DNA of 64,000 bases from Tepidimonas alkaliphilus (GCF_007556595.1 NZ_VJNB01000007.1:62001-126000), one strand, 5' to 3'; shown: positions 35,339 to 45,604, numbered from the stretch's first letter. A program made the numbers and translations. The notes: generated from the sequence alone by a model not told the origin.

Positions 35339-36856
35339 ATGATGAGGGTGGAAGCGCCGATCGTGATCATGTTTGGCCTGTATCTGGGCGGCATGCTGTT
35401 GGTTGGCTGGCTGGGGTGGCGCGCCACGCGCAGCTTATCGGACTACATTCTGGGCGGACGCCGACTTGGTGCCTGGGTGACCGCGCTGGCCGCGGGCGCT
35501 TCCGACATGAGCGGCTGGCTGCTGATGGGGTTGCCCGGCGCGATTTTCTTGTCGGGCCTGTCAGAGGCGTGGATCGCTGTGGGCCTGGTGGCGGGCGCGT
35601 ATCTGAACTGGCGCTGGGTGGCAGCGCGTTTGCGCTTGTATTCAGAACATGCGGGCAACGCGCTGACGCTGCCAGACTATTTCGCGCAGCGCTTTGGGCG
35701 TCAAGGCGCGGGCTTGCGTTCGGTTGCGGCGGTCGTGATTTTGTTGTTTTTTACCCTTTATGCCGCTTCGGGGGTGGTGGCCGCCGCCCGATTGTTTGAG
35801 AGCATGTTTGGGCTGCCGTATGCCACGGCACTGTGGGTCGGCGCGCTGTGCACCATGGCCTATGTGCTGATTGGCGGTTTTTTGGCGGTGAGCTGGACCG
35901 ACACCATCCAAGCGTCGTTGATGTTTGGCGCGCTGGTGCTGGCGCCGGTGATCGTGATGGAGGCGTTGGGCGGGCCTGCCGCGAGCGTCGCTGCCGTGGC
36001 GCAAACCCACCCTGAGCATTGGAATGTTCTGGGCAAGCTGGATGCGATCGCCATCGTCTCATTGCTCGCTTGGGGGCTGGGTTACTTTGGGCAGCCGCAT
36101 ATCTTGGTGCGCTTCATGGCCGCGGAATCGGCGTCGGCCATGGGCCGCGCGCGGCGCATCGGCATGACGTGGATGGTGCTGTGCCTGGCAGGGGCGGTGG
36201 CGGTCGGCTTCTTTGGTCGGGCTTATTTCAGCGCTCATCCCGACCTAGCCGCGGATGTGGCGGCCAATCCGGAGCGGGTGTTCATCGAGCTGGCGCTGGT
36301 GTTGTTTTCGCCGTGGCTGGCGGGCATGCTGCTGGCGGCGGTGCTGGCGGCCATCATGAGCACGCTGTCGGCCCAGCTGTTGGTGTGCTCCAGCGCCTTG
36401 ACCCAGGATCTTTACAAGCCCCTGCTGCGCCGCCCGGCGTCCGACCGGGAGCTGGTATGGTTTGGCCGCGCCACCGTGCTGGGGGTGACCCTGGTGGCCA
36501 TCGCGCTGGCCGCGGACCCCAACAGCCGCGTGCTGGGCATGGTCAGTTACGCGTGGGCAGGCTTTGGCGCCGCGTTTGGCCCGGTGGTGCTGCTGTCGCT
36601 GCGCTGGCGCCGCATGACGGCCCGCGGCGCGCTGGCTGGCATGGTCGCGGGGGCGGTTACCGTCGTCGTCTGGAAGCAAGGCGGCTGGTGGGGCCTTTAC
36701 GAGATAGTGCCAGGCTTTGCATTGGCCACGTTGGCCATCCTGATCGTCAGCTGGCTTGATCGCCAACCCGAGCCCGGCGTGCTCGCCGCGTTTGACGAAG
36801 TGCAGCGGCAGCTGCGGGCCACGGCGGCAGCGGGCGCTCGGTCGCTTCCGCGCTGA
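35339..36856 (+). CDS. putP: sodium/proline symporter
   Basis: The 505-residue product starts [20 protein letters not shown] (ATG 35339, AAAGGA upstream) and has about 13 membrane helices of the SSS family. The PutP hallmarks [22 protein letters not shown]-like segment (residues 30-50), [19 protein letters not shown] and [14 protein letters not shown] are present. It imports proline with sodium. The 3' end overlaps the convergent mnmA by 110 bases. Confidence 0.93.
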   Translation: MMRVEAPIVIMFGLYLGGMLLVGWLGWRATRSLSDYILGGRRLGAWVTALAAGASDMSGWLLMGLPGAIFLSGLSEAWIAVGLVAGAYLNWRWVAARLRLYSEHAGNALTLPDYFAQRFGRQGAGLRSVAAVVILLFFTLYAASGVVAAARLFESMFGLPYATALWVGALCTMAYVLIGGFLAVSWTDTIQASLMFGALVLAPVIVMEALGGPAASVAAVAQTHPEHWNVLGKLDAIAIVSLLAWGLGYFGQPHILVRFMAAESASAMGRARRIGMTWMVLCLAGAVAVGFFGRAYFSAHPDLAADVAANPERVFIELALVLFSPWLAGMLLAAVLAAIMSTLSAQLLVCSSALTQDLYKPLLRRPASDRELVWFGRATVLGVTLVAIALAADPNSRVLGMVSYAWAGFGAAFGPVVLLSLRWRRMTARGALAGMVAGAVTVVVWKQGGWWGLYEIVPGFALATLAILIVSWLDRQPEPGVLAAFDEVQRQLRATAAAGARSLPR

Positions 36857-38012
36857 CGATGACGCCGCCGCCCAGGCACACCTCGCCGTCGTAGAGCACC
36901 GCGCTTTGGCCCGGCGTGACCGCCCATTGGGGTTGCTCGAATGCCAGGTTGAAGCGCTCGCTGTTGGCGCCTTCGGGCGAAAACGTCAGCGTGCACGCGG
37001 CCTCGGTTTGGCGGTAACGGGTTTTGGCCTGGTAACGACCTGTGGCAGGCGGCGCTCCAGCGATCCAATGCGCTTGCTCGCTGTGCAGCCAGCGCGACCA
37101 CAGCCAGGGGTGATCGTGCCCCTGCACCGCCCACAGCAGGTTGCGCGAGCGGTCCTTGCGCGCAACAAACCAAGGAGCGTGGCGTCCGGGCGCGCCGCCA
37201 TCATGGCCCCGCACCCCGCCAATGCCTAGACCTTGGCGCTGCCCTAGGGTGTAAAAGCTCAAGCCGACATGGCGTCCGATTTCGCGCCCTTGGTCGTCCA
37301 CGATCGGCCCAGGTTGGCCGTGTAAGTAGCGTTGCAAAAAGGCGCGAAACGGTCGCTCGCCGATAAAGCAAATGCCGGTGGAGTCTTTCTTGCATGCATT
37401 GGGCAAGCCGATTTCAGCCGCCAGGCGGCGCACCTCGCTTTTGTGCAAGTGTCCAACCGGAAAGCAGGCGCGCGCCAGTTGCGCCTGGTTGAGGCGATAG
37501 AGAAAATAGCTCTGGTCTTTGAGCGGATCGACGCCTTTGAGCAGCTGATACCTCACGGCCTCGGCTGGGAGTTGCCGGGCTTTGTCTTCGGGCAGCGGTT
37601 GGCCTCGTAAAGCGTCAACTGCGCGCAACCGGGCATAGTGCCCGGTGGCGATTTTTTCCGCGCCCAGGCGCATGGCATGATCCAAAAACGCCTTGAATTT
37701 AATTTCGGCGTTGCAGAGGATGTCAGGGTTGGGGGTGCGGCCGGCTTCGTATTCGCGTAGAAATTCCGCAAACACGCGGTCTTTGTATTCGGCAGCAAAA
37801 TTGACGTGTTCGATGTCGATGCCGATGACGTCAGCCACGCTGGCCGCGTCCAGCCAGTCCTGACGGCTGGTGCAATGTTCGCTGTCGTCGTCATCCTCCC
37901 AATTTTTCATGAACAGGCCGACCACCTCGTGGCCTTGCTGCTTGAGCAACCAGGCGCTGACCGCAGAGTCCACGCCGCCGGAAAGGCCCACCACCACGCG
38001 ATATTTGGCCAT
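36747..38012 (-). CDS. mnmA: tRNA-specific 2-thiouridylase
   Basis: The 421-residue enzyme thiolates U34 of Lys, Glu and Gln tRNAs. The PP-loop is [17 protein letters not shown] and the two catalytic cysteines lie in [14 protein letters not shown] and [10 protein letters not shown]. The start is ATG 38012 (MAKYRVVVG). Family members usually stop soon after the CLGGGVI motif; here about 35 extra residues ([16 protein letters not shown] and a basic tail) follow, encoded antisense to the end of putP. Confidence 0.95.
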   Translation of the reverse strand: MAKYRVVVGLSGGVDSAVSAWLLKQQGHEVVGLFMKNWEDDDDSEHCTSRQDWLDAASVADVIGIDIEHVNFAAEYKDRVFAEFLREYEAGRTPNPDILCNAEIKFKAFLDHAMRLGAEKIATGHYARLRAVDALRGQPLPEDKARQLPAEAVRYQLLKGVDPLKDQSYFLYRLNQAQLARACFPVGHLHKSEVRRLAAEIGLPNACKKDSTGICFIGERPFRAFLQRYLHGQPGPIVDDQGREIGRHVGLSFYTLGQRQGLGIGGVRGHDGGAPGRHAPWFVARKDRSRNLLWAVQGHDHPWLWSRWLHSEQAHWIAGAPPATGRYQAKTRYRQTEAACTLTFSPEGANSERFNLAFEQPQWAVTPGQSAVLYDGEVCLGGGVIVSAEATERPLPPWPAAAAALRQTRRARRARVGDQAS

Positions 38013-38032
38013 CGCGCCACCCAACCCGGCAT

Positions 38033-38509
38033 TCAGGACGGCTCGTCCATCAAGCTCTGCAGGTAATTTTGCAAGCCAACCTTGTCGATCAGCTCCAGTT
38101 GGGTTTCAAGAAAGTCGATGTGCTCTTCGGTGTCTTCCAGAATGTGCAAGAGCAGGTCGCGCGAGACATAGTCGCGCGCGTTTTCGCAGGTTGCGATGCC
38201 GTCTTTGATCGTTTTTTGCGCCTGGCGCTCCAAGGTTAGGTCGGCTTGCAGAATTTCGGGAACGTTTTCGCCAATGTGGAGCTTGCCGAGATCTTGCAGA
38301 TTGGGCAGGCCGTCCAGCATGAAGATGCGCTCCATCAGTCGGTCGGCATGCTTCATTTCGCCGATCGATTCGCTGTATTCTTTTTTGGCCAGCCGCTTCA
38401 AGCCCCAGTGGTCGAGCATGCGGTAGTGCACAAAATACTGGTTGATGGCGGTCAGCTCATTTTTCAGTTGCGCTTGCAGCGCCGCCATGACTTCCGGGGT
38501 GCCTTGCAT
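38033..38509 (-). CDS. bfr: bacterioferritin
   Basis: The 158-residue iron-storage subunit starts at ATG 38509 ([19 protein letters not shown]). Ferroxidase ligands are in [31 protein letters not shown] (which also holds the heme-ligand methionine) and [13 protein letters not shown]. It lies downstream of bfd on the same strand and 21 bases from mnmA. Confidence 0.96.
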   Translation of the reverse strand: MQGTPEVMAALQAQLKNELTAINQYFVHYRMLDHWGLKRLAKKEYSESIGEMKHADRLMERIFMLDGLPNLQDLGKLHIGENVPEILQADLTLERQAQKTIKDGIATCENARDYVSRDLLLHILEDTEEHIDFLETQLELIDKVGLQNYLQSLMDEPS

Positions 38510-38620
38510 GATGAGTGCCTCTGCTTGGAATCGAAATGGATTGCAGCCGTTTTGATGATAGCAGAGGCGCTGCGCTGGCAGGGCCGCAGCGGCCCAAGCC
38601 CCCCGCAAAGCCGCGGGAGC

Positions 38621-38863
38621 CTACGCGGACAGCGGCGCGACGTCGAGGCAGGCTGCGGCGTCCGCAGGGCAAACTGTCAAAGGGGCTGACGGCCCGTTCC
38701 GGGCGTCGGTGAGGGTTTGCCACAGGGCCCGGGCACAGGGCTCGCAGCGTCCGCAGCCGGTGGCCACCCCGCGTTCGAGCTGCAAGGCCTCAAACGTCCG
38801 GCCTTGGCGGGCGAACGCTTGAAACTCGCGGTCGCTAACCCGATGGCAGACGCAAACGATCAT
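38621..38863 (-). CDS. bfd: bacterioferritin-associated ferredoxin
   Basis: The 80-residue product starts MIVCVCHRVSDREFQAFA and has the four cysteines of the Bfd [2Fe-2S] fold, CVC near the N-terminus and CGRCEPC about 32 residues on. Bfd reduces bacterioferritin to release iron. The first residues follow a probable Fur-box promoter. The C-terminal tail after residue 58 is longer and less conserved than in E. coli Bfd (64 residues). Confidence 0.92.
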   Translation of the reverse strand: MIVCVCHRVSDREFQAFARQGRTFEALQLERGVATGCGRCEPCARALWQTLTDARNGPSAPLTVCPADAAACLDVAPLSA

Positions 38864-38902
38864 AGTGCTGCAGCCCTGCTCTACACAACGCCAAAGTTTA
38901 TT

Positions 38903-38921
38903 CAAATGATAGTGATTTGCA
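38903..38921 (-). promoter_or_regulatory. predicted Fur box upstream of bfd
   Basis: CAAATGATAGTGATTTG (38903-38919) is a near-palindrome with perfect CAAAT/ATTTG arms; the 15-mer TGATAGTGATTTGCA (38907-38921) matches 11 of 15 positions of TGATAATCATTATCA. It lies about 40 bases upstream of bfd and overlaps a plausible promoter (TTGCAA ... TAAACT on the minus strand), the usual arrangement for iron-repressed bfd. Confidence 0.6.
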
Positions 38922-38976
38922 ATGACCTTGAGGCGTTGAGGGGCTTGAAGGTGACAGGCTCGCGGCGGCTGCCACG

Positions 38977-40257
38977 CTAGCCGCGCACCTCGCCCTCGCC
39001 CAGCACCACGTACTTCAGCGAGGTCAGCCCCGCCACGCCGACCGGGCCGCGGGCGTGGAACTTGTCGGTAGAGATGCCGATCTCGGCGCCCAGCCCGTAC
39101 TCGAAACCGTCGGCGAAGCGCGTGCTGGCGTTGACCATCACGCTGCTGGAGTCCACTTCGCGCAAGAAGCGCTGCGCGTGCCGGTGGTCGGTGGTGAGGA
39201 TCGCGTCGGTGTGGTGGCTGCCGTAGCGATTGATCCAGTCGATCGCCTCGTCCAGCCCGGCCACCACCTTGACGCTGATGATCGGCGCCAGGTACTCCTC
39301 GAACCAGTCCTGCTCGCTGGCGTCCTTCAGCACCGCGCCCGGCACGTCCTTCAGAATCGCCTTGGCCTCGGGGCAGCAGCGCATCTCCACCCCCTTGGCG
39401 GCGAACACCGCGCCGATGCGCGGCAGGAAGGCCGCCGCCACCCCGCGCGCCACCAGCAGGCTCTCGGTGGCGTTGCAGGGGCTGTATTTCTGCGTCTTGG
39501 CGTTGTCGGTGACGCGCACCGCCATGTCCAGATCGCACGGGTCGTCCACGTAGGTGTGGCAGTTGCCGTCCAGGTGCTTGATGACCGGCACCTTGGCCTC
39601 GCGGCTGATGCGCTCGATGAGGCCCTTGCCGCCGCGCGGGATGATGACGTCCACGTACTCGGGCATCGCGATCAGGCGGCCCACCGCCTCGCGGTCGGTG
39701 GTCGGCACGAGCTGCACCGCCTCCCGTGGCAGGCCGGCCTGCTGCAGCGCCTGCTGCACCAGCGCCGCCAGCGCCCGGTTGCTCTCCAGCGCCTCCGAGC
39801 CGCCGCGCAGGATGCAGGCGTTGGCGCTCTTGATGGAGAGGCTCGCGGCCTCGATGGTGACGTTGGGGCGGCTCTCGTAGATCATGCCGAAGACGCCGAT
39901 CGGCACGCGCATCTGGCCGACGCGGATGCCGCTGGGCTGCTGCTGCAGGCCGATGATCTCGCCGATGAGGTCGGGCATGGCGGCTAGCTGCTCGCAGCCC
40001 TGCGCGCAGGTCTCGATCACCTTCGGCGTCAGCGTCAGGCGGTCCACCATCGGGTCGTTCAGGCCCGCCTCGCGCGCGCGCGCCACGTCCAGCGCGTTGG
40101 CCTGCAGCAGCGCGTCGGTCTGCGCGCGCAGGGTCGCGGCCAGCGCGCGCAGGGCAGCGTTGCGGGCCGCGGTGCTGGCGCGCGCCATCTCGCGCGCGGC
40201 GGCGCGGGCCTGCCGGCCCAGGGTGGTCATCAGCTCGGTGACGTCGGCGTTGCTCAT
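38977..40257 (-). CDS. proA: gamma-glutamyl phosphate reductase
   Basis: The 426-residue enzyme makes glutamate-5-semialdehyde for proline synthesis. It belongs to the aldehyde dehydrogenase fold; visible signatures are [20 protein letters not shown], the catalytic cysteine in [14 protein letters not shown] and the C-terminal [21 protein letters not shown] region. Its ATG overlaps the marR stop as ATGA. Confidence 0.96.
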   Translation of the reverse strand: MSNADVTELMTTLGRQARAAAREMARASTAARNAALRALAATLRAQTDALLQANALDVARAREAGLNDPMVDRLTLTPKVIETCAQGCEQLAAMPDLIGEIIGLQQQPSGIRVGQMRVPIGVFGMIYESRPNVTIEAASLSIKSANACILRGGSEALESNRALAALVQQALQQAGLPREAVQLVPTTDREAVGRLIAMPEYVDVIIPRGGKGLIERISREAKVPVIKHLDGNCHTYVDDPCDLDMAVRVTDNAKTQKYSPCNATESLLVARGVAAAFLPRIGAVFAAKGVEMRCCPEAKAILKDVPGAVLKDASEQDWFEEYLAPIISVKVVAGLDEAIDWINRYGSHHTDAILTTDHRHAQRFLREVDSSSVMVNASTRFADGFEYGLGAEIGISTDKFHARGPVGVAGLTSLKYVVLGEGEVRG

Positions 40258-40766
40258 GGGCGCGATTGTCGCACCCGCGCGGCGGCACCGCCGCGGCGGC
40301 GCGGCTCGGCCGGGGCGCGGCTGTGCGCGTTGTTGTGCTGCACCAGCCGCTGCAGCAGGGCCATGAACTGCACCTGCTCCGCCGCATCCAGTGGCGCCAG
40401 GATGCGCGCCTGCGCGCGCTGCATGTCCGGCACCACCTGCGCCAGCAGCGCGCGGCCGGCCTCCGTCAGCGTCAGCCGCCGCACGCGCCGGTCGGCCGGG
40501 TCCGGCTCGCGCCGCAGCCAGCCGCGCGCCTGCAGCCGCTCCACCACGCCGGCGGTGGTGGAGGTGTCCTGCGCGATGCGTCCGGCCAGCGAGCGCTGGT
40601 CCAGCCCCGGCTCGTTGTGCACCGCCTGCAGCGCCGCGTACTGCACCGGCGTGATGCCGTGCGCGGCGGTCTCCTGCAGGAAGATGCCCACCGCGATCTG
40701 GTGCAGGCGGCGGATGGCGTGGCCCGGTTGGGCGTTGAGGTCGATGTGCGGCGCTTCGGCGGCCAT
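40254..40766 (-). CDS. MarR-family regulator
   Basis: The 170-residue product has the MarR winged helix ([18 protein letters not shown], then [20 protein letters not shown] and [21 protein letters not shown]). It is divergent from the 3-hydroxybenzoate/gentisate genes with 156 bases between starts, so it probably represses that pathway in response to an aromatic acid. It also overlaps proA downstream by four bases, which ties proA expression to a catabolic regulator. Confidence 0.9.
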   Translation of the reverse strand: MAAEAPHIDLNAQPGHAIRRLHQIAVGIFLQETAAHGITPVQYAALQAVHNEPGLDQRSLAGRIAQDTSTTAGVVERLQARGWLRREPDPADRRVRRLTLTEAGRALLAQVVPDMQRAQARILAPLDAAEQVQFMALLQRLVQHNNAHSRAPAEPRRRGGAAARVRQSRP

Positions 40767-40825
40767 GGCGCGATTGTCCCGGCAGCGCGGCGTCGCCGCC
40801 ACCGACTCCTGGTAAACCCGGATGG

Positions 40826-40871
40826 GCAGGCGTGGCAAGGTTGCTACACTGATCGTTAGTATGCTGATCAA
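40826..40871 (+). promoter_or_regulatory. candidate promoter/operator of the gentisate operon
   Basis: The AT-richer stretch between marR and the hydroxylase contains TGGCAA (40833-40838) 18 bases before TAGTAT (40857-40862), and CTGATC twice (40849-40854, 40864-40869). TTAGTATGCTGATCAA (40856-40871) resembles MarR-type half sites. Which element is used cannot be decided by eye. Confidence 0.35.
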
Positions 40872-40922
40872 ATGCCCGCTCGCCGTTCCCGCGGCCGCGG
40901 CCCTTCCCCGGAGGCGCCCCCC

Positions 40923-42128
40923 ATGAACCGATACGCGACTTCCCTGCCGGTGCTGGTGGTCGGCGGCGGCATCGGCGGCTTGGCCGCCGCGCTGGCGCTG
41001 GCCCGCCAGGGTTACGAGGTGCGGGTGTTCGAGCAGGCCGCGCAGATCGGCGAGATCGGCGCCGGCATCCAGCTCGGCCCCAACGCCTTTGCGGCGCTGG
41101 ACGCGCTGGGCGTCGGCGAGGCCGCGCGCCGCCGCGCTGTTTACATCGACGAGCTGGTGATGCACGACGCGTTGGACGCCGCGCTGGTGGGGCGCGTGCC
41201 CACCGGCGCGGCGTTCCGCGCCCGCTTCGGCAACCCTTACGCTGTGATCCACCGCGTCGACGTGCACACCTCGCTGCTGGAGGGGGCGCAGGCCAGCGAG
41301 CGCGTGCGCTTTCACACCGGCACCCGCATCGTGTGCGTGGAGCAGGACGATGACGGCGTGACGGTGGAGGACCAGAGCGGCCAGCGCTGGCGCGGCCAGG
41401 CGCTCATCGGCGCCGATGGCGTGCGCTCGGTGGTGCGGGCGCAGTACGTCGGCGATCCGGCGCGCGTCACCGGCCACGTCGTCTACCGCGCCGTGGTCGA
41501 CGCGCACGAATTTCCGGACGATCTCAAGTGGAACGCCGCCAGCCTGTGGGCCGGCCCGAACTGCCACCTGGTGCACTACCCGCTGCGCGGCGGCGCGCAG
41601 TACAACGTGGTGGTCACCTTCCACAGCCGCCAGCCCGAGGAGTGGGGCGTCACCGAGGGCAGCCGCGAGGAGGTGCAGAGCTACTTCCAGGACATCCACC
41701 CGCGGCCGCGCCAGCTCATCGACCTGCCCAAGAGCTGGAAGCGCTGGGCCACCGCCGACCGCGAGCCGATTGCGCAGTGGAGCTTCGGCCGCGTCACGCT
41801 GCTGGGCGACGCCGCCCACCCCACCACGCAGTACATGGCGCAGGGCGCCTGCATGGCGCTGGAGGACGCCGTCACGCTGGGCGAGGCGCTGCGCGTGCAC
41901 GGCGGCGACTGGGGCCGCGCGCTGGATCTCTACCAGCGCTCGCGCGTGGCGCGCACCGCGCGCATCGTGCTGTCCAGCCGCGAGATGGGGCGCCTCTACC
42001 ACGCCAAGGGCGTGGAGCGGCTGGTGCGCAACGAGCTCTGGAAGGGCCGCAGCCCCGAGCGCTTCTACGACGCGCTGGAGTGGCTGTACGGCTGGACCGT
42101 GGAGCGCTGCCTCGCCAGCTCCGCCTGA
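40923..42128 (+). CDS. 3-hydroxybenzoate 6-monooxygenase
   Basis: The 401-residue flavoprotein has the FAD motif [21 protein letters not shown], the DG motif [13 protein letters not shown] and the second FAD motif [24 protein letters not shown]. Sequence features [18 protein letters not shown] and the downstream gentisate dioxygenase favour 3-hydroxybenzoate 6-hydroxylase (making gentisate) over salicylate 1-hydroxylase. Start is ATG 40923 after a GGAGG. It is the first gene of a three-gene catabolic operon. Confidence 0.88.
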   Translation: MNRYATSLPVLVVGGGIGGLAAALALARQGYEVRVFEQAAQIGEIGAGIQLGPNAFAALDALGVGEAARRRAVYIDELVMHDALDAALVGRVPTGAAFRARFGNPYAVIHRVDVHTSLLEGAQASERVRFHTGTRIVCVEQDDDGVTVEDQSGQRWRGQALIGADGVRSVVRAQYVGDPARVTGHVVYRAVVDAHEFPDDLKWNAASLWAGPNCHLVHYPLRGGAQYNVVVTFHSRQPEEWGVTEGSREEVQSYFQDIHPRPRQLIDLPKSWKRWATADREPIAQWSFGRVTLLGDAAHPTTQYMAQGACMALEDAVTLGEALRVHGGDWGRALDLYQRSRVARTARIVLSSREMGRLYHAKGVERLVRNELWKGRSPERFYDALEWLYGWTVERCLASSA

Positions 42129-42202
42129 CCGCTTGCCCGCCCACCGTGCATCCGGCATCCGCCGCCACCCACCTCCCACCCCCGCACGAGGAGCCTTCCG
42201 TC

Positions 42203-43318
42203 ATGGACACCCTTGGAACCCTGGACGAACTGCCCGCCGACTACCGGGCCGCGCTGCAGGCGCGCCACCTGGTGCCGCTGTGGCCCAGCCTGCGCGCGCT
42301 GCTGCCGCCGCAGCGGCCGGCGCAGCGCACCCGGCCCGCGCACTGGGCCTGGCGCGACCTCGAGCCGCTGCTGCGCCGTACCGGCGACCTGACGCCGATC
42401 GAGAAGGCCGAGCGCCGCGTGCTGGTGCTGGCCAACCCCGGCCACGGGCCGCAGGCGCTGCAGGCCAGCCCGGCGATCTACCTTGGCATGCAGCTGCTGC
42501 TGCCGGGCGAATGGGCGCCGAGCCACCGCCACACCCCCAACGCGGTGCGCATGGTGGTGCGCGGCGAGGGCGCCTGGACCGCGGTGGACGGCGAGCGCTG
42601 CCCGATGCAGCGCGGCGACCTGATCCTGACGCCCACCGGCCTGTGGCACGAGCACGGCCACGACGGCACCGAGCCGGTGGTGTGGCTGGACGTGCTGGAC
42701 CTGCCGCTGGTGGTGGCGCTGGAGGCCAGCTACCACGAGGCCGGCGCGCGCCAGGCCACCCAACCCCACCACGGCGAGCGCGCGCACGTGCGCGCCGGCG
42801 TGGCGCCGCAGCCGCTGTTTACCCCCCCGCGTGGGCGTGCCGCGCGCCACCCGCTGCTGCGCTACCCGTGGCAGGAGGTGCGCGCCGCGCTGCGCAGCCT
42901 CGCGGCCGACCAGCCCGCGCTGCAGGTGCCTCAGGTCACCTACGTCAACCCGGTCACCGGCGCGGACGCGCAGGCCATCCTCGGCTTTCACGCGCTGATG
43001 CTGCGCCCGGGGCAGACGCTGGCGCTGCCGGCGCGCTCGCCGGCGCAGGTGCTGCACGTCATCGAGGGCGGCGCCACCGTGCAGGTGGAGCCGCCCGCCG
43101 GCGCCGCCTTCGCCGCCGCGGCGTTCGAGCTGGAGGAAGCCGACACCTGCGTCGTGCCCGGCTACACGCCGGCCGTGCTGCGCAACCGCTCGGCCCGCGA
43201 GCCGGCGTTCCTGTTCGTCGTCGACGAGGGCCCGCTGCACCGCAAGCTCGGGCTGTATGAGGTGCGCCCCGACCCCGCACGGCCCGAGCTCGACGCCCTG
43301 GCCGACGGCTCGGCCTGA
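42203..43318 (+). CDS. gentisate 1,2-dioxygenase
   Basis: The 371-residue bicupin opens the gentisate ring to maleylpyruvate. The iron site is in the N-terminal cupin: WAPSHRHTPNAVRMVV with two histidines, then LTPTGLWHEHGHDG with the third. A second, metal-poor cupin follows (residues about 260-345). GAGGAG lies nine bases before ATG 42203. The neighbouring hydroxylase supplies gentisate and the next enzyme acts two steps later. Confidence 0.92.
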   Translation: MDTLGTLDELPADYRAALQARHLVPLWPSLRALLPPQRPAQRTRPAHWAWRDLEPLLRRTGDLTPIEKAERRVLVLANPGHGPQALQASPAIYLGMQLLLPGEWAPSHRHTPNAVRMVVRGEGAWTAVDGERCPMQRGDLILTPTGLWHEHGHDGTEPVVWLDVLDLPLVVALEASYHEAGARQATQPHHGERAHVRAGVAPQPLFTPPRGRAARHPLLRYPWQEVRAALRSLAADQPALQVPQVTYVNPVTGADAQAILGFHALMLRPGQTLALPARSPAQVLHVIEGGATVQVEPPAGAAFAAAAFELEEADTCVVPGYTPAVLRNRSAREPAFLFVVDEGPLHRKLGLYEVRPDPARPELDALADGSA

Positions 43319-43367
43319 CGCCGCGTCCCTGCCGGAGCTTCCTTCACTCCCTGCTATCCTACCTTCC

Positions 43368-44072
43368 ATGACCACCTACCTCTGGACCCCGCCCGAACCC
43401 GCCTCGCTGCCCCAACGCGGCAGCACCGTGCGCCTGCCGGTGCACCGGCTGTTCTTCGTCGGCCGCAACTACCACGCCCATGCGCGCGAGATGGGCGTCA
43501 CCGTCGACAAGGCCAGCGCGCGGCCGTTCTACTTCACCAAGTCACCGGTGCACCTGCTGCCCGGCGGCGCCACGCTGCCGTACCCGCCCGGCACCGCCGA
43601 CTTCCACCACGAGATGGAGCTGGTCGTCGTGCTGGGGCGCGGCGGCTTTCAGGTGCCGCTGGAGCGCGCGCACGAGCTCGTCCACGGCTACGCCGCGGGG
43701 CTGGACATGACGCGGCGCGACGTGCAGCTGCGCCTGCGCGACAAGGGCCACCCGTGGTGCCTCGGCAAGGACGTCGAAGGCTGCGCGGTGTGCGGCGAGG
43801 TGACGCCGATGCCGGGCGTGGCGCTGAATCGCGGCGCCATCACGCTGGAGGTCAACGGCGCGCTGCGTCAGCGCGCGGATCTTGCGGACCTGATCTGGAG
43901 CGTGCCGGAGCTGATCGCCGATCTGTCGCAGTTCTACCATCTGCAGCCGGGCGACGTCATCTACACCGGTACGCCGGAAGGCGTCGGCCCGGTGGCGCCG
44001 GGCGACCGGCTGCATGGCCGCATCGACGGCGTGGGCGAGGTGGAGCTGACGGTGGGTTCGCCCGAGCGTTGA
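43368..44072 (+). CDS. fumarylpyruvate hydrolase (FAH family)
   Basis: The 234-residue product has the FAH fold motifs FFVGRNYHAHAREMG, DFHHEMELVVVLG (metal-binding glutamates), LDMTRRDVQ and IYTGTPEGVGPV. It resembles NagK-type fumarylpyruvate hydrolases that yield fumarate and pyruvate. A maleylpyruvate isomerase, normally needed between ring cleavage and this step, is not encoded nearby, so direct maleylpyruvate hydrolysis or a distant isomerase is needed. Confidence 0.88.
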   Translation: MTTYLWTPPEPASLPQRGSTVRLPVHRLFFVGRNYHAHAREMGVTVDKASARPFYFTKSPVHLLPGGATLPYPPGTADFHHEMELVVVLGRGGFQVPLERAHELVHGYAAGLDMTRRDVQLRLRDKGHPWCLGKDVEGCAVCGEVTPMPGVALNRGAITLEVNGALRQRADLADLIWSVPELIADLSQFYHLQPGDVIYTGTPEGVGPVAPGDRLHGRIDGVGEVELTVGSPER

Positions 44073-44099
44073 GGCTGCGACGAAGATCCTGGCGATCCG

Positions 44100-45545
44100 C
44101 TAAGGCGCCTGCGCCGCCCACGTCACCAACGCGCGCAGCGCGTCGCGCCCCTGCTGGGCTTGCGGGTGGTTGATCACCGCCACCACCACCCGCCGCGTGC
44201 CGTCCGGTCGGTGCACGTAGCCGGCCAACGCTTGCACATCCGCCAGGCTGCCGGTTTTGAGGTGTGCGGCCACGCCACGATCGGCCCAGCGCGCCAGCGT
44301 CCCGTCCACCCCCAGCCGCGGCAGCGTCGCCGCGAAGTCCGGCCCCCACGGCTGCGACCACGTCCACTGCAGCAGCCGCGCCAGCGCTCCGGCCGTGACG
44401 CGCTCGTCGCGGCTCAATCCCGCGCCGTTGACCACGCGCGGCGCCGGCGCGTCCGGCCCCAGCCGCTGCCGCCACCAGCTCTGCAGCGCGGCGCGCGCTG
44501 CCTCCCACGTCGCCGGCGCCTCGTCCGGGTCGCGCCCGGCCCACGCCAGCGCCAGCAGCACGTGCTGCGCCATGGCGTTCTGGCTCAGCTTGTTGACGTC
44601 GCGCACCACCTCCGCCAGCGGCGGCGACGGCCACGTCAGCCGCAGCCGCGCCTTGGCTGGCGTGGCGCCGTCGCGCACCCGGCCACCTAGCGTGCCGCCC
44701 ACCGCGGCCCAGGTGCCGGCGATGGCCCGGCCGGCGAAGGCCGTCGGTTCCGGGTACGCCAGCGGCCAGGCGCGCTCCCCGCACGCCGCGGGGTAGCGCC
44801 CTGCGAGCCGCGGCTGGCGCGCATCCGTCCAGTCCGCGCGCAGCGCGGCGCGCCAGTCCTCGCACGGCCCTTCTGCCAGCGGCACCGCCTCCGGGAAGGC
44901 CACGTCCGCCAGCGGCGGCTCCACTTGCACCCGCGCCACGCCTGCCGCCGGATCTGGCGTGAACGTCAGCACCTGCGCGCCGAAATTGATCAGCAGCGCA
45001 TCCGGCCCGACGTTGTAGGGCCGCAGCGGCTCGCTGTCGAAGGCGGCCGGATCGTGCGGCGGCAGCGCAAACGCGGTGCGATCCAGCACCAAGTCGCCGG
45101 CCACGTGCCGGATGCCCAGCCCCCGCACGCGCCGCAGCAACAGCCACAGCCGCTCCGCCACCAGCCGGGGGTCGCCGCCGCCGCGCACGATCAGGTCGCC
45201 GCGCAGCGTGCCGCCCGGCTCCAGCGCGCCGGTCGTGTAGATGCGCGTGCGCCAGGTCCACGCCGGCCCCAGCAGGTCCAGCGCCGCGGCGGTGGTGACG
45301 AGCTTCATCACCGAGGCCGGGTTGGTTTCCGCCTCCGCCCGGTGCGCCAGCCGCAGCGCCCCGCCCGGCACGGCGTCGGCCACCACCGCCGCCAGCGCCG
45401 TGGCCGGCAGACGCGCGCGCTGCAGCGCCGTCTCAACCCCAGGGGGCAGGTGCGGCGTCTGCTCCGCGTGAGCGGTCTGCCGCAGTCCGATAAGGCCATC
45501 GGCTGCCGCCGCGCTCAACGCCAGCAACAAGCTTCGCCGTCTCAC
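44100..45545 (-). CDS. dacB: D-alanyl-D-alanine carboxypeptidase/endopeptidase (PBP4)
   Basis: I chose GTG 45545, which follows GGAG by eight bases and gives a direct signal peptide (MRRRSLLLALSAAAADG to AHAEQ); an earlier ATG at 45569 is possible. The 481-residue enzyme shows the class C penicillin-binding motifs NPASVMKLVTT (SxxK), LSQNAMAQH (SxN) and HLKTGSLAD (KTG), with the long inserted domain between the first two. It trims or cleaves peptidoglycan cross-links in the periplasm. Confidence 0.93.
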   Translation of the reverse strand: MRRRSLLLALSAAAADGLIGLRQTAHAEQTPHLPPGVETALQRARLPATALAAVVADAVPGGALRLAHRAEAETNPASVMKLVTTAAALDLLGPAWTWRTRIYTTGALEPGGTLRGDLIVRGGGDPRLVAERLWLLLRRVRGLGIRHVAGDLVLDRTAFALPPHDPAAFDSEPLRPYNVGPDALLINFGAQVLTFTPDPAAGVARVQVEPPLADVAFPEAVPLAEGPCEDWRAALRADWTDARQPRLAGRYPAACGERAWPLAYPEPTAFAGRAIAGTWAAVGGTLGGRVRDGATPAKARLRLTWPSPPLAEVVRDVNKLSQNAMAQHVLLALAWAGRDPDEAPATWEAARAALQSWWRQRLGPDAPAPRVVNGAGLSRDERVTAGALARLLQWTWSQPWGPDFAATLPRLGVDGTLARWADRGVAAHLKTGSLADVQALAGYVHRPDGTRRVVVAVINHPQAQQGRDALRALVTWAAQAP

Positions 45546-45570
45546 TGTGCCTGCTCCAACCGGATGCATC

Positions 45571-45604
45571 AACAAAAAGCCGCCAACGCATCCGCGTTGG
45601 CGGC
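45571..45604 (-). terminator. intrinsic terminator after the 335-aa porin
   Basis: On the minus strand GCCGCCAACGC and GCGTTGGCGGC form a perfect 11-bp stem with a four-base loop, followed by TTTTTGTT. It lies 46 bases after the porin stop and protects the downstream dacB start region from readthrough. Confidence 0.92.
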
